64,000 nucleotides of DNA, taken from NCBI GenBank assembly GCA_036429605.1, contig CM071589.1:1240001-1304000 (forward strand), given 5' to 3'. Position 1 is the stretch's first letter; every line of letters begins with the position of its first letter. A model generated the notes under the pieces. The model was not told the origin of the DNA. It ran no database searches and saw nothing but the letters and a program-made list of their open reading frames with translations. The position numbers and the translations under genes are program-made. This stretch comes from Cladobotryum mycophilum (lineage: Eukaryota > Ascomycota > Sordariomycetes > Hypocreales > Hypocreaceae). This document shows positions 46,562 through 57,172 of the stretch, piece after piece.

Positions 46562-47545
46562 ACATAACGTACGTCTGGAGGCACGATGCTTCAGATGTCA
46601 ACTTACTATACTTACGAGCGATATACCACGGCCTGATACGACTAGTTGACTTTTACCCATCAGTCACGACTGGTCAGCAATATTTTGGGAAGCCTTCACC
46701 TTCTTGATTACTTTTCTGTGCCCTCTTGCATTCTGTTTTGGTCGTTTGCTAGAAGCTACCCGGATTGGATACACAAAATGGGGTTAGGAATTAATTGTTA
46801 TGCATCAAGGAGCAGACTGGTTTAGTCCCTCTTATTCCTCTCTTTATACCTTTTTTCTTCTCTTTTTCTCTCTCATGGTTTTTCGTTTTGGGTGTATCTG
46901 ATGGGTGAGATTGGGTATAACTCACTTTTTGTGTCGAAAGGGAGGGATAGCAATAGGGGTGACCATGAATGAGCCAATATGAGAGGGGCTCTTGTTTTTT
47001 TGTTTTTTTTTCTCGAATGAAAGGGGGTTATTTATTTGGGCATCATCACTGACGATCCTGTGATTGGTGTGCCAAACAAAGAAAAAGTGAGGGCGATACC
47101 ATCTCTTTGTTTCTAGATGATAACTCGACTTGGGGTTGATGAGTGGGAGGAAATGACTGAGGTAATCGATTATGGTGTGTTCAATGAGAAAGCATTGTAA
47201 GATGTTGATTGAAATGAAAGTATTTCATCTTTTAGTTTTTGTGATACGAGCCCTGTGAAGAAATTTGGCCCTTGAACCCCAATCACTCTGGTTAGTTGAC
47301 TTTTATTGAAGAATCCAAAGAACACAGATTTGATTGTTCTGTTAAATTTGCATAGTATTTTCTTTGTATTGGTATCTTTTGGTTTTATCTCATTTTCAGG
47401 GGTAGATCACCTCTGCCTCAAAAAAAAAGTACATCTACGACCATTTCCCTTCTTTTCTTCCTTGCTTCTTTTGTCTTTTTTTACTCCTTCCTAGGTGTAT
47501 ATTTTTAATTTTCTTTTTTTTCGTTCAAGGGTTGGGGACTTTGCT
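46562..47545. other. Convergent 3' region between RasGAP and cyclophilin genes
   Basis: This T-rich stretch holds both 3' UTRs. No gene is visible. A TTTTTT-rich run occurs near 46995-47010. Confidence 0.55.
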
Positions 47546-48813
47546 TCATTGGAAGAACTTCTTGTAGGCGGCCTTCTCCTTGGCCGCTCTGGCGGTAGCC
47601 TTGGTCCTCACGGAGGCGAGCTCCTTGGCGACGGCAGCGTCGTTGGGGGCCAGCTTGTGCGCGTTCTCAAGGTCTGAGAGGGCGATCTCCTCGTCCTTTA
47701 GGCGGACGTAGGCGAAGCCGCGGCGGTAGTATGCCTTTGCGCGGTCCGAGTCCGGGCTGCCCCCCACGGCGAGCGCGGAGGTGGCGCTGCGGACGACATC
47801 GTTCCAGGCCTCGAGCTTGATCTGCAAGAGGGCGGAGTTGTTGTTGAGGGAGAAGCGCAGGGCGTCGAGGGATTTCTTGGTCTCGGGGGGCTCGTTTTCG
47901 AGTTCGGGCTCCTCGTTGAGGTATCGCAGGCCCTTTTCGTACTTTTCGATGCCGAGGGAGAAGTCACCCGCCTTGAAGGCCTTGTTTCCAAAGTCCTTGC
48001 ACGCGGAGGCGATCTCGAGGACGCGCTTGGCGCTGAGGGGCTGGTCGACGCAGTCGTCGGGGAAGTCCTCAAAGTTATCGCCCAGGGCGTCGGCCTGCTT
48101 GACGTCGGCGCTGAGGGCATCGTCGCCGGAGAGCTCGCCGCAGTCGGCGATGGCGGCCTCCTTGATGGGGCGGTCGCCGGATTCGGTCTGGAGGTTTTCG
48201 ATCTGTCGAACGATGGACTTGCCGTTCAGGACCTGTCCGAAGACAACGTGCTTGTTGTCGAGGTGGGGTGTAGGGACGGTGGTGATGAAGAATTGAGAGC
48301 CGTTGGTATCTGAGAGAAGAGGAGTCTGGTTAGTTCTGAGACTGGGACTCAAGGGAAGAAGGGCCGATGGAACGTACTGGGACCGGCATTGGCCATGGAC
48401 AAGAGGAAAGGCTTGTCGTGCTTCTCAGGGAAAGCCTCATCCTCAAACTTGGCGCCGTAGATGGACTCGCCTCCAGTGCCATCGCCGGCTGTAAAGTCAC
48501 CACCCTAGCGAGATGAGATGTTAGTATTTTTTGGGCGGGGTCTTTTGTGTACTGGATTAGGTGCGGAATTTTGGGTTACCTGGATCATGAATTGCTTGAT
48601 GACTCGGTGGAAGATGGAGCCCTTATAGTGAAGGGCCTTGCCAGACTTGCCAAGCCCCTTCTCGCCAGTGCAAAGGGCACGGAAGTTGTCGACAGTCTTG
48701 GGTACAAGATCAGCGTAGAGCTCCATGGTGATTCGGCCGGCGGCCTTGCCACCAATGGTGATGTCAAAGAAGACACGAGGTCGAGGAGCCTTGGGTTTTG
48801 TTTCAGAGGCCAT
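47546..48813 (-). CDS. cpr6: Cyclophilin 40-type peptidyl-prolyl isomerase with TPR domain
   Basis: The exons in coding order are 48813-48580, 48504-48378 and 48309-47546, giving 374 residues with correct phases. The N-terminal cyclophilin domain (about 12-180) shows RVFFDITIGGKAAGRI, FRALCTGEKGLGKSGKALHYKGSIFHRVIKQFMIQGGDFTAGDGTGG and [35 protein letters not shown]. The catalytic His/Arg pair (FHRVI), the QGGDF motif, and the Phe and His of the active site are all present. The C-terminal half (about 220-365) has TPR repeats (ACKDFGNKAFKAGDFSLGIEKYEKGL; RAKAYYRRGFAYVRLKDEEIALSDLENAHKLAPND) that by family knowledge clamp the EEVD tail of Hsp90. The protein should be an Hsp90 co-chaperone. The length fits Cyp40/Cpr6/Cpr7 (about 370). 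The leader upstream of the ATG carries a (GA)n tract. Confidence 0.95.
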
Positions 48814-49292
48814 TGTGAAAGAATGTGCTGTGTGATGGCACCTGGTTGTAGATGTAAGAGAGAGAGAGAGAGAGAGAGGTAAGGTAATGTGTGTAAGAAA
48901 GTAAGAAGAGAGAGAAGAAGAGGAAACAAGGAGAGATGATATTGTCTCCGCAGTTCGGGCGTAAGCTGAGAAATGGTGGCTGTGACAAGTTGTTCTTTTT
49001 TTTTGTGTTTTCTCACACCTCGCAGGAACGGGGTTCTGACGATGCGGGGTCGAGGTGGTTGTTGTTGATGTATTGGAGGGGAGGGGATTGAAGGCTGCTC
49101 TGGAAATGGAGGAGGAGGAGGAGAAGGAAGAGGAAGAGGGAAAAGTGGACACTGGAGATGAAGTTTTATGGGGGAGAACAATAGCGTCCCTTGAGTCTTT
49201 ATGCGCGTTTAATCAATCAATCAATCAATGCATTGCATGCATGAATCGGGTTGGAAAGGAAAAGTCCTTTATCCTGGTGGGTGGTTGTTTGA

Positions 49293-49324
<32 letters not shown>

Positions 49325-49842
49325 GAAGTGGTTTGGAGAAAAAGCTATGGTGGGGTTCTTGGACGTCGTCGCGTTTTCAACCCCGCCATGGAAGTTTCTA
49401 GCAGAGAGAGGGGAGGGGAGAGGCGCGGATGGATGGATGGATGGATGGCTGTGTGCGACCTGTCCAGTAGCCGGATGGAGCCTGAATGTGCCAATTCCTA
49501 GGAAAACTGGGCAGTATTCAATATCAAAGAAGAAGCATTAATACATGCCGGGCAATATAACGGCCTACGGACCTACCTTAGACCTATGAGGCAGATGGCA
49601 GACACCCTCTCCCTTTGCTCAGTGGGTCTTGTTTGCTATCGTGATGCCCGCTGAGTGGATGGGGAAGCCTTGTTCCCTTTCCAAATTGCCGGGATAGTTA
49701 TGCACGTCATTTACAATTAAAACTTGGCTTGTATTGATTCTAGTCATTTCTATCATGCAAGGCTCTAACTGGACCCCATTCTATGACTCTATATAATGCC
49801 TTCTATACACTTCTGGTTGCACGATATGACTATGCCCGTTTT
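48814..49842. other. Intergenic region upstream of the cyclophilin gene
   Basis: This is promoter and leader DNA for the cyclophilin gene (-) and the 3' flank of the deacylase gene (-). A (GA)n tract at about 48857-48878, AATC repeats near 49211-49228, and the trinucleotide repeat listed separately occur. A 148-codon frame (49055-49501) is low-complexity and is rejected. Confidence 0.5.
49293..49323. repeat. (CTG)n microsatellite
   Basis: About ten perfect CTG trinucleotides in the cyclophilin upstream region. They are outside any supported gene. Confidence 0.9.
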
Positions 49843-50656
49843 CTATTTCGTAGCCGGCTTGGCTCCGGTTTGAACTTCCAGGGTCACCTAGGCAAGCATA
49901 ATCAGCAAACGTGAATATCCATAGGTACTAATGAAGAGTACCTATTCAAGATATGGGTATGAATAAAAACTCACCGGCCCATCATTCACAAGAGCCACCT
50001 CCATCATTGCTTGAAACCTCCCATCCTTGACTCTGTCTGCCATGTATACGTCCTTGACCTTTTGCACGAAATAGTGGTATAACCGACTGGCCTCCTCGGG
50101 GCTTGCTGCTCCATGAAAGTCCGGCTTGGTACCCTTTTTGGTGCTTGCGAGAAGAGTAAACTGAGACACTTGCTGGGGTGTGAATAGCATCATCTCAGGC
50201 GTCTTGGCAATATCGATACTCACCACAGAGAACTTCACCATCCATGTCCATCACACTCTTCTTCCACTGTTGATGCCGTCAGCCCCCGGTCGGTTGGTCG
50301 TTTGTTTGTTTGTTTGTTTCTAGGGCGAGGGTGGTGTGATTTACCCGCCCACCAGATTCGTCATCCCAAAGCTTCATTTTGGCCACCTTGTTGGCCAGTG
50401 AATCGGCCTCTTTTTCCGTATCACCTGGTGCAACGGCGGCAAAGACAAGAACCCCTCGCCCAATGGATGACACAAGTTCCTTGTCCACCGTGACGGATGC
50501 AGACAAGACACGTTGAAGGATTGCTATAACGGGAAGAGGGAAAAAGTCGTTAGATCGCTTTGTCTTGTTGAATTGTATAGATAATTCTTTAAAATAAAGA
50601 AAATACAAATAAATAAAAATAAAAATAAAAAGATGTATATTATACCTACCCTTCAT
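49843..50656 (-). CDS. dtd1: D-aminoacyl-tRNA deacylase (DTD)
   Basis: The exons in coding order are 50656-50650, 50523-50345, 50266-50224, 50168-49975 and 49887-49843, giving 155 residues. The first coding exon is only 7 nt (ATG AAG G) and splices to give MKAILQRVLSASVTVDKELVSSIGRG, the classic DTD start. The catalytic/binding motif SQFTL and the Gly-cisPro motif NDGPVTLEVQTG are both present; the second is restored only by joining the last 45-nt exon. Phases agree throughout and the total length is usual for the family (about 150). DTD hydrolyses D-Tyr and other D-aminoacyl-tRNAs, as well as mischarged Gly-tRNA-Ala, protecting translation. The gene is divergent from NOT3/5 with about 1.1 kb between the start codons. 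Confidence 0.93.
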
Positions 50657-51733
50657 CGTTTAGAGAGAGAAGCAAAAAATGACTAGCACTGGTATGCCAG
50701 AATTGAACTATTAAATACCGAGTTGAGAGATAGCTTGAGGGATGAGGGCACCAAGATTCCAGTAAAGCAATAATAATAGCGAGGAACGCTCAAGGCATAC
50801 AAGACCCCTGAACTGGAATTCTGATGCAAGCCAGGACCAGTCTTGATGAAACCGCTACAACTAAATAAACTGCAAGGGACGTTACTTGATGGCGCCGCCT
50901 CTAATGGTGCCTTAGTAGCAGGCAGTTGGTCGGTGTCATGTGAGAGCGCCTGTAGCTGCCTAACGTCTCTCCCTTGGATGGAAGTACATTCTGATAGCAA
51001 CAACCTCAAACAACCAACAACCAGCGTTTCTAGAAAGCTCTACAGCCACTTGAAAACCTCCTCAGTCTTCTTAAAAAACATCATTCCCTCATTCCAACAT
51101 TTTAAAACTCCTCTTCAAGACAGTTTACCGACAGCGCCCGCCGTAAACCGCTTTCTCCCGGCTAATTACGGCAAGCCACAGGTACCAGCACACTGCTAGC
51201 CAATCGCGACATAGAGACCTGGTCTCATCTCCTCCAAACTCGCACGTCCATCGATGCCAAGCTCAACTGGCCAGTGTTGGCAAAGACAGCCAGACAAGAC
51301 AGACACACACACACACCCACACTTACTTGATCAACCGCCGCCGAATTGATCGCAGGATCAAACGCGGTCACCGCTACTGCATTGCGCATCTCCTAATCAA
51401 CGATTTGTTGAGAGACGCGCGACGTGCAGAAGGGCCGTTGCCTCGACCACCGTAACCCGCTGCTGGTGCTGCTGCTGCCGGTGCTTTGCTGCTCCTGTTG
51501 CTGCTGCATACCTAGTACCCTTACCTGCCTACCTGCTTCTAGGTATCTACAGGTCATAAGGCTGCCCCACGAGAAACGAAACGAGCCGAACCACGACGAA
51601 CCACCACCCACCCTCACCCTCCCTCCCTCCCCCCAAACAGCTGCTGAGCAAAGTGCCAGCCAGCCACGACTGCAATCCATACACACAACGAGACCGGGGA
51701 TCCTACCTGCGTTTCCTCCAATTTAGCGACACA
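50657..51733. other. Divergent promoter region between dtd1 and NOT3/5
   Basis: The stretch contains a CT/CA-rich leader for NOT3/5, including (AC)n near 51302-51316, TGCTG-rich stretches near 51460-51510, and TACCTGCCTACCTG repeats near 51520-51540. No gene is supported. Confidence 0.5.
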
Positions 51734-53896
51734 ATGGCGGCGAGGAAACTGCAACAAGAAGTAGACAAGTGCTTCAAAAAGGTGGCGGAAGGCGTTGCCG
51801 AGTTCGAGGCAATCTACGACAAGATTGAACAGTCCAATAACCCGGCCCAGAAAGAGAAGCTAGAAGACAACCTCAAACGTGAAATCAAGAAGCTCCAACG
51901 GTTGCGCGACCAGATTAAAACATGGGCCGCCAGCAATGACATCAAGGACAAAGCTCCGCTACTGGAGCATCGCAAGCTGATTGAGACGGTTCGTGGCCCC
52001 CGGAATTTTGTGCGTGATGCATCCCGCGGCAGCGTCGCATACTGACGCATCTTTCTTTGTTTTCGCCCCTTCAGCAAATGGAAAAGTTCAAGGCCGTCGA
52101 GAAAGCCATGAAAACGAAAGCCTACTCCAAAGAAGGGTTATCAGCGGCCGCCAAACTAGATCCCAAAGAGCAGGCAAAGGTGGAAGCATGCGAGTTTTTA
52201 AGTACCATGGTCGACGAACTGGAACTGCAGATCGAGTCGCTAGAGGCCGAGGGCGAATCCATACAAGCAACCATGAAGAAGGGCAAGAACAACGGCGCCA
52301 AGGAGAACCGCATGGCCGAGATCGACCGGATAATCGAGCGGCATAAGTGGCACCAAGGGAAACTAGAACTCATTCGAAGGTCTTTAGAGAACGGCGCCGT
52401 CGAGACGGATCAGGTCACCCTGCTGGAGGAGAACATAAGATACTATGTCTCGGACGGCATGAACGACGACTTCATAGAAGACGAGGAGATGTACGACGAG
52501 CTTGACCTAGAAGAAGAGGAAGGCGTGTTTGGCATGGGCCAAGAGAACGAGAAGAACTCTTCCCAGGACACCCAATCCGTACAGGATGATTTGCACGATC
52601 TGGACATCAAGCCGAGGAAAGTCGTCAAAGATTCGGATTCTCTATCAGGACGACGGACAGGGACACAAACCAAATCACCGTTACCGGCTCTCGCAACATT
52701 ACATACACCGTTATCCACCATCGGGAACGGAAGTGTAGGTGGCCCTCCTATGAAGCCTGCATCCCTACCGACAAGACCGGCCGAAGGACTCAAATATGCA
52801 TCCGCCGCTGCCGCCGCCGCCGCCGCCAGTGACAAGAATAGCGTCGGCATCGCTCCTCTACCGCCGCCACCCGGGATCCTCGCCGGCATCTCACCATTAC
52901 CGCCCGCAACAGCAAGGACAAGTGCAGCAAACTCCCCAGCGCCCAGTTTTGTACAGCCCGTACAGCCCGTACAACCGCCGCAAGTCGTAGAGCCCAAGCA
53001 GTCCCCGATTTCGCCTGCAGCCAATGACCAGCCGGAGCCCTCGAGTTCAAGTTCAAGTTCCAAGACATCCAAAAGAAGCAAGGCGGCAGGGAAGCAACCC
53101 GCAGTCCCAGACACGCCGTCAGAACCTTCTACCGGTAAGTTCATTACCCTTCCTTCCTCTCCCCTCACTTGGAACATGGCTAACCCTAGCCAAGCCCCTC
53201 CATCGAATGGTCCCACGAATGGTCCCACGAATGTTCCCACGAACGGCTCTACAAACGGTCCTACAAACGGTCCTACAAATGGCATCAAGCCGATAGCAGA
53301 GGAACCAGAGGAGGAGTCCATCTACCACCTCCCGGCATCTTTGCAAGATCTTGTCGAGTCATATGAGACATCGCGGAAACGGCCCTACCAACCATTGTCT
53401 CAGACCACTTTGAATATGATGAAGGCTAGCCAAGTGAGCTATCCCAGCGCTTTTGATGCGGATCTCCCGCGAACCTACCGGCCGGATATGCCCATGCCCC
53501 AAACAGGCTCTGGATTCCCGACACAGCCACTACCCATATTCGACGACCCGAGGCTCTATGCGCGCATCGATCCGGACACATTATTCTATGTATTCTACTA
53601 TAAGCAAGGAACAGCTCAACAGTATTTAGCCGCCAAGGCATTGAAGGATCAGAGCTGGCGGTTCCACAAGCAGTACCAGACATGGTTCCAACGCCACGAG
53701 GAGCCCAAAAACATCACCGAGGAATTTGAGCAAGGCACATATCGATTCTTCGATTACGAGAGCACATGGTAAGCTTTGGTCGACATGCCGTACAATACTT
53801 GTTGAGACTCTATTCACTGACCTAATACACCCTAGGATGAATCGAAGAAAGGCCGATTTCAAGTTTGCCTACAAATTCCTTGAGGATGATATTTGA
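51734..53896 (+). CDS. not3: CCR4-NOT complex subunit NOT3/NOT5
   Basis: The exons are 51734-51988, 52075-53768 and 53836-53896, giving 669 residues if no other intron is removed. The N-terminal NOT3 coiled coil (1-230) begins MAARKLQQEVDKCFKKVAEGVAEFEAIYDKIEQ and includes MEKFKAVEKAMKTKAYSKEGL and HKWHQGKLELIRRSLENG. The middle is Pro/Ser/Ala-rich with (NGPT)n. The C-terminal NOT box (about 535-669) has LYARIDPDTLFYVFYYKQGTAQQYLAAKALKDQSWRFHKQYQTWFQRHEEPK and ends FKFAYKFLEDDI. The subunit scaffolds the deadenylase and represses translation. Intron 1 has a weak GTTCGT donor but is needed to join IET to QMEKFK. A perfect-looking intron (GTAAGT at 53135, CTAAC branch) lies inside exon 2; with the AAG acceptor at 53194 it would remove 60 nt in frame. 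A shorter protein is therefore plausible. Confidence 0.93.
53202..53282 (+). repeat. Coding tandem repeat in NOT3/5 (NGPT units)
   Basis: About five 12-15-bp units such as AATGGTCCCACG and AACGGTCCTACA code (N-G/V/S-P/S-T)n in the disordered linker. Units differ by synonymous changes. Length variation between strains would be expected. Confidence 0.8.
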
Positions 53897-54801
53897 GTTC
53901 CGCATGGCACCGAGGTACCGAGGAGCTGGTCATGGTTTGGGCTTTTCTTTTGAAAGGGGTTTATATGGGGTTTCAGTATTTGCAGAATAGCGTAGCTGCC
54001 AACGCGCTACCTGTTGATTTTTACGGTATAGTGTCAGAGTAATCAAGATGTCAGCACTCCCGAGACGGGTTCGCTCGAGCGATGATTGCGATCTATCTTT
54101 GCTTTCCTAGATGATGATGTCTGTTGCATGTGTATATGAGAAACTATGAGTATGCATAAAGTGTACGTAGTCTGTGTCACTATTCTATCAAAATACAATA
54201 GAAGATGATGGATAAGCTCAGAGCCTAGTACAAGGTGGTGCCTCAGATTCGGATAGAATAGCCAGGAAAGCGCGAAGTGGAAGGGTTGAATTAGGTTTCA
54301 CGATGCTACATGTTAAAACTCTCAGTCACATTCAAACCTTGACATCCGCCATGGCCATGACTGAAGCCAAACCAAGCCAATTAATCGAAAGATTTCAAGC
54401 GTCATAAAGGTCAATACGTGTGTTCAAGCTTTCAAGATGCTTTGCTAACTTTCACGACAACCTCTTTCATGCAAGGCACTGGTCACACTGAACATTCGAT
54501 GCCTATATAAACACAGCTCCCCTCCCTTTCTCTCCAGATCGAACTTTTCTCAGACTCATTTCTTTACTTGCTTATCATTCACTACGATATGTGATATAAC
54601 AGTTTGGCATCAGATATCTAATCCGTCAACATTTATACTCATCAAAAGCACTAATACATCTTCAAACAATCTTGCATACCAAGATCGTGAACCCTAGGTA
54701 GGTAGCGTTTCAAACCCTACCCATTGATTGCTCATTCTTCTAACCAAAATAGCGCCCATCGCAGTCTTAAGAAAACATTTATTTCTTGGACTAGAAAGAA
54801 A
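53897..54801. other. Intergenic region
   Basis: This holds the NOT3/5 3' flank and the leader of the next gene. A TATAAA-like stretch (CTATATAAACAC) near 54502-54513 lies about 300 bp upstream of the next ATG. No gene is supported. Confidence 0.5.
54502..54513 (+). promoter_or_regulatory. Probable TATA box
   Basis: CTATATAAACAC precedes a CT-rich start region (CTCCCCTCCCTTTCTCTCC) and lies about 290 bp upstream of the coiled-coil gene at 54802. It is assigned by sequence and position only. Confidence 0.45.
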
Positions 54802-55538
54802 ATGTCCTCCTTCCACAGCTGGGAACTCGAAAGCCAGCTCCATGGTCTCTCGCTCGATGCCGACATGACGGCACGACGTACGGAGGCTATGACACATGCA
54901 GCAAAGGGGGAAGAAGCAGAAAGGCTCCAATTCCGGTCTGATGAGGGGGCATTCTCTGGCCCTTCCGACACTGGGCGTTCTGAAACTGTTCCTGGTGGGC
55001 ATTACATGGACATGGGCTATACAGAGATAGTCGACGTGGATCAAGACTGGCTGAATGCACCTATTCGAATCGGAGAAGGAAACACGAATAGTCCGTATAC
55101 AGTTCCTCCAGGGGAGCTGAATGCACATTTTCCGGTCAGAGAAGGACATACGAATAACCAGCATATGGCTCTTCCAGGGGGCGGAATGCACACCGGGCAG
55201 GTCTGCCTCCCACGATTACGAGGTTCCTCAGACGCCAGAGGGCAAACATGACTAGGGTTTTCGCCAGGCAGGAGAAGAAGATAGCCTCCCTAGAAGAGCG
55301 GATCGGAGAGCAGGATCGCGTCATCGAGTCCCAGCGGGAGCAGCTCGAGCGCGGTTTCACGAGCGACGGCCGGAGGTATATCCAGATCTCCCTGCTGCAG
55401 GAGCTGCAGAGCCGTCTCTCCGTGGCGGTACAGGGCCGGGAAGAGGGGGAGCTTGGCGCGGCTTCGGCGTGCAGGCGGGTGATTGATGAGAGGTTGCGGG
55501 AGGCCGGCCTCTGGAGGGAGGGGGAGGAGGAGTACTAG
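54802..55538 (+). CDS. Unknown repeat-plus-coiled-coil protein; apparent frameshift
   Basis: The ATG at 54802 (GAAAATGTCC) starts MSSFHSWELESQLHGLSLDADM. A region of about 66-bp repeats follows (copies from 55051 and 55117 and a partial one near 55182) coding LNAPIRIGEGNTNS and LNAHFPVREGHTNN units. Another frame then codes a coiled coil (EKKIASLEERIGEQDRVIESQREQLERG) ending in EGEEEY at TAG 55536-55538. The two frames join if one G is added to the G5 run at 55177-55181, and the repeat itself supports this: GAATGCAC recurs at 55053, 55119 and 55184, so the third spacing is 65 rather than 66. With that base the gene is one uninterrupted frame of 245 residues. An alternative is a 71-nt intron (GT at 55201, AG at 55271) with a weak donor. 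No known family is recognised, and no signal peptide or membrane segment is seen. Confidence 0.55.
55051..55200 (+). repeat. 66-bp coding tandem repeat, two full copies and one partial
   Basis: The copies begin CTGAATGCACC (55051) and CTGAATGCACA (55117) with a partial third copy near 55182. Shared parts include GAATGCAC, GAGAAGGA.ACACGAATA-like and CTCCAGGGG-like sequence. The period of 66 bp is a multiple of 3, as expected for a protein repeat. The partial third copy is one base short. Confidence 0.75.
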
Positions 55539-56554
55539 AGCATAAAGGGTGAGTATGTCGAAGACGGCGATGGAATTCCATCGGATGATGATGAAGGCAA
55601 CAAAGGCTCTCAGACTATACTCCCTTGGCCGGGACACTTCAGAGGCTAGGGGTGATTTTTCGCATCGCGGATTCTTGGAAACCAGTTAGTATTACGAGAT
55701 GATGATGATGATGATGACTTATACTGACGGTTATTTATTTTAGGGGTCAAATTGGTACGTTGTTATGGTGTTGGACTACTGGGATAAAGGATTGGACCTA
55801 TAGACAAGTCGAATGTTTTGTATTTGTGGGTTTGTCTCGTATTTGTAGTTTAGTTTTTATATCTACAATTGAGATATCGCATGGCCTCCAGGTAGAGTAC
55901 ACATGGTCATTGTATGGTTTTGTTTGGCAATCTTGGTTTATTGTATCGACACTCTCACTCTCTATGCATCAACGTCAAGGTTGGCTCTCCTATCATGCGG
56001 AGAGTACTAGTAGTAAATAAAGGGGAGTTGGGGATAACTGGGATGACACATTACATCACTGCTTTGACCTGGTTAAATGCTAGTTTCACCTTGTTGTTTT
56101 TCGTCTCATGTGTGCGGTGTGCACCAGAAAACGAGGCAAGGAGAAGTAAGTCCTTCCTACATCCACTGCGTAGGGCTAGAGATAGGAGGGGTGTTGCAAC
56201 TCCAGATCAGCTTCTGCAGCTGCAAAATCACTTCTCGTTCACTTCTACAGGGAGGGGGTTATAAAAAAGCACACCTCTCATCCCCTCGCAGAATTTTCTT
56301 GCATCTCCTCTTCTTCTTCATCTCCTTCTTCATCTTCTTCATTCCTTCACCCCAACACTTGATAGCATCTTGTCTCTCAAGCCATAGGGACCTCTCACCT
56401 CAGCAGTCTCATTGACAAGATCGCACTGACGCATCAGAACACTCACCCATTGCCTCTTCTTGTGAGTGACACATGGTCTTGCCACCATACAAACCTCCCA
56501 GGTGGCATTTCATTCATTCACTAACTTTGCACGGGGTTGCAGCGCTCAGTCAGG
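55539..56554. other. Intergenic region between the two coiled-coil genes
   Basis: This holds the 3' flank of the previous gene, a GATGATGATGATGATGA run near 55699-55717, and a T/C-rich leader (TCTTCTTCATCTCCTTCTTCATC near 56308-56340) before the next ATG. GGGGGTTATAAAAAA near 56254-56268 is a TATA-like element about 290 bp upstream of that ATG. Confidence 0.5.
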
Positions 56555-57172
56555 ATGGCTGAGATCAATCTACCATTCCGAAACGTGCCTCCCACTTGGG
56601 GCCAGCCGATGTACACGCCCGCCACGACCATCCCCGATCCCATCATGGCGACGGTAGCCGGTCCAGGAACCCAGATGCCCGTGATGACCAAGTCCTTCAA
56701 CGGCATGTTTGGCAAACGCGAGGGAGAAGCAACCCAGCCAGTCGCAGCAGCGCCCGTCGACAAGCCCGAGAACAAGGAGCTCAGCGCCGTGTACCGCAAG
56801 CTGGAGGGCTACGAAGACAGGATCCTCTACTTGGAGGAGGCCGAGCTGGATCTGCAGGACGACGTCGCGGACCAGAAGAGGCTCCTGAGGGAGATGCGGA
56901 AGACGATGGACGCCCAAAAGATGGTCCTGGACAAGGCGCAAGAGACGCTGAGGGAGCAGGCCAAGCTTCTCAAGGAGCAGGACGAGGTCCTGAAGAACAC
57001 CATGCACTGGATCACCATGGCGCAGGTGCACGGCAAGGTCCCGGTTCCGTCCAACCTCATGTATCGCAAGCCTCAGAAGGACGCCCAGGGAGCGGCTCGA
57101 GCTCCCAGCAACAAGAGTCACTGCGATTTCTGCGGAGGATTTCACGATTGGGCTTATGACTGTGGTTGGTAA
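56555..57172 (+). CDS. Unknown coiled-coil protein with C-terminal CCHC-like motif
   Basis: A single exon of 205 residues runs from ATG (CAGGATGGCT) to TAA. Residues 1-75 are Pro/Thr-rich (INLPFRNVPPTWGQPMYTPATTIPDP..). Residues about 80-155 are a strong coiled coil (ELSAVYRKLEGYEDRILYLEEAELDLQDDVADQKRLLREMRKTMDAQ..). The last 16 residues, CDFCGGFHDWAYDCGW, carry a CX2CX3HX5C arrangement similar to, but not the same as, retroviral-type zinc knuckles (CX2CX4HX4C). G/C-rich third positions and the absence of stops support real coding. I recognise no family. It lies 1 kb downstream of another unknown coiled-coil gene on the same strand. Both have a similar TATA distance, so the pair may be co-regulated or related by function; that is inference. 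Confidence 0.75.
   Translation: MAEINLPFRNVPPTWGQPMYTPATTIPDPIMATVAGPGTQMPVMTKSFNGMFGKREGEATQPVAAAPVDKPENKELSAVYRKLEGYEDRILYLEEAELDLQDDVADQKRLLREMRKTMDAQKMVLDKAQETLREQAKLLKEQDEVLKNTMHWITMAQVHGKVPVPSNLMYRKPQKDAQGAARAPSNKSHCDFCGGFHDWAYDCGW

Noticed and set aside
55201..55271. 71-nt intron joining the two frames of the unknown gene
   Set aside because: The donor GTCTGC is weak and the 66-bp repeat spacing points to a missing base instead; kept only as an alternative.
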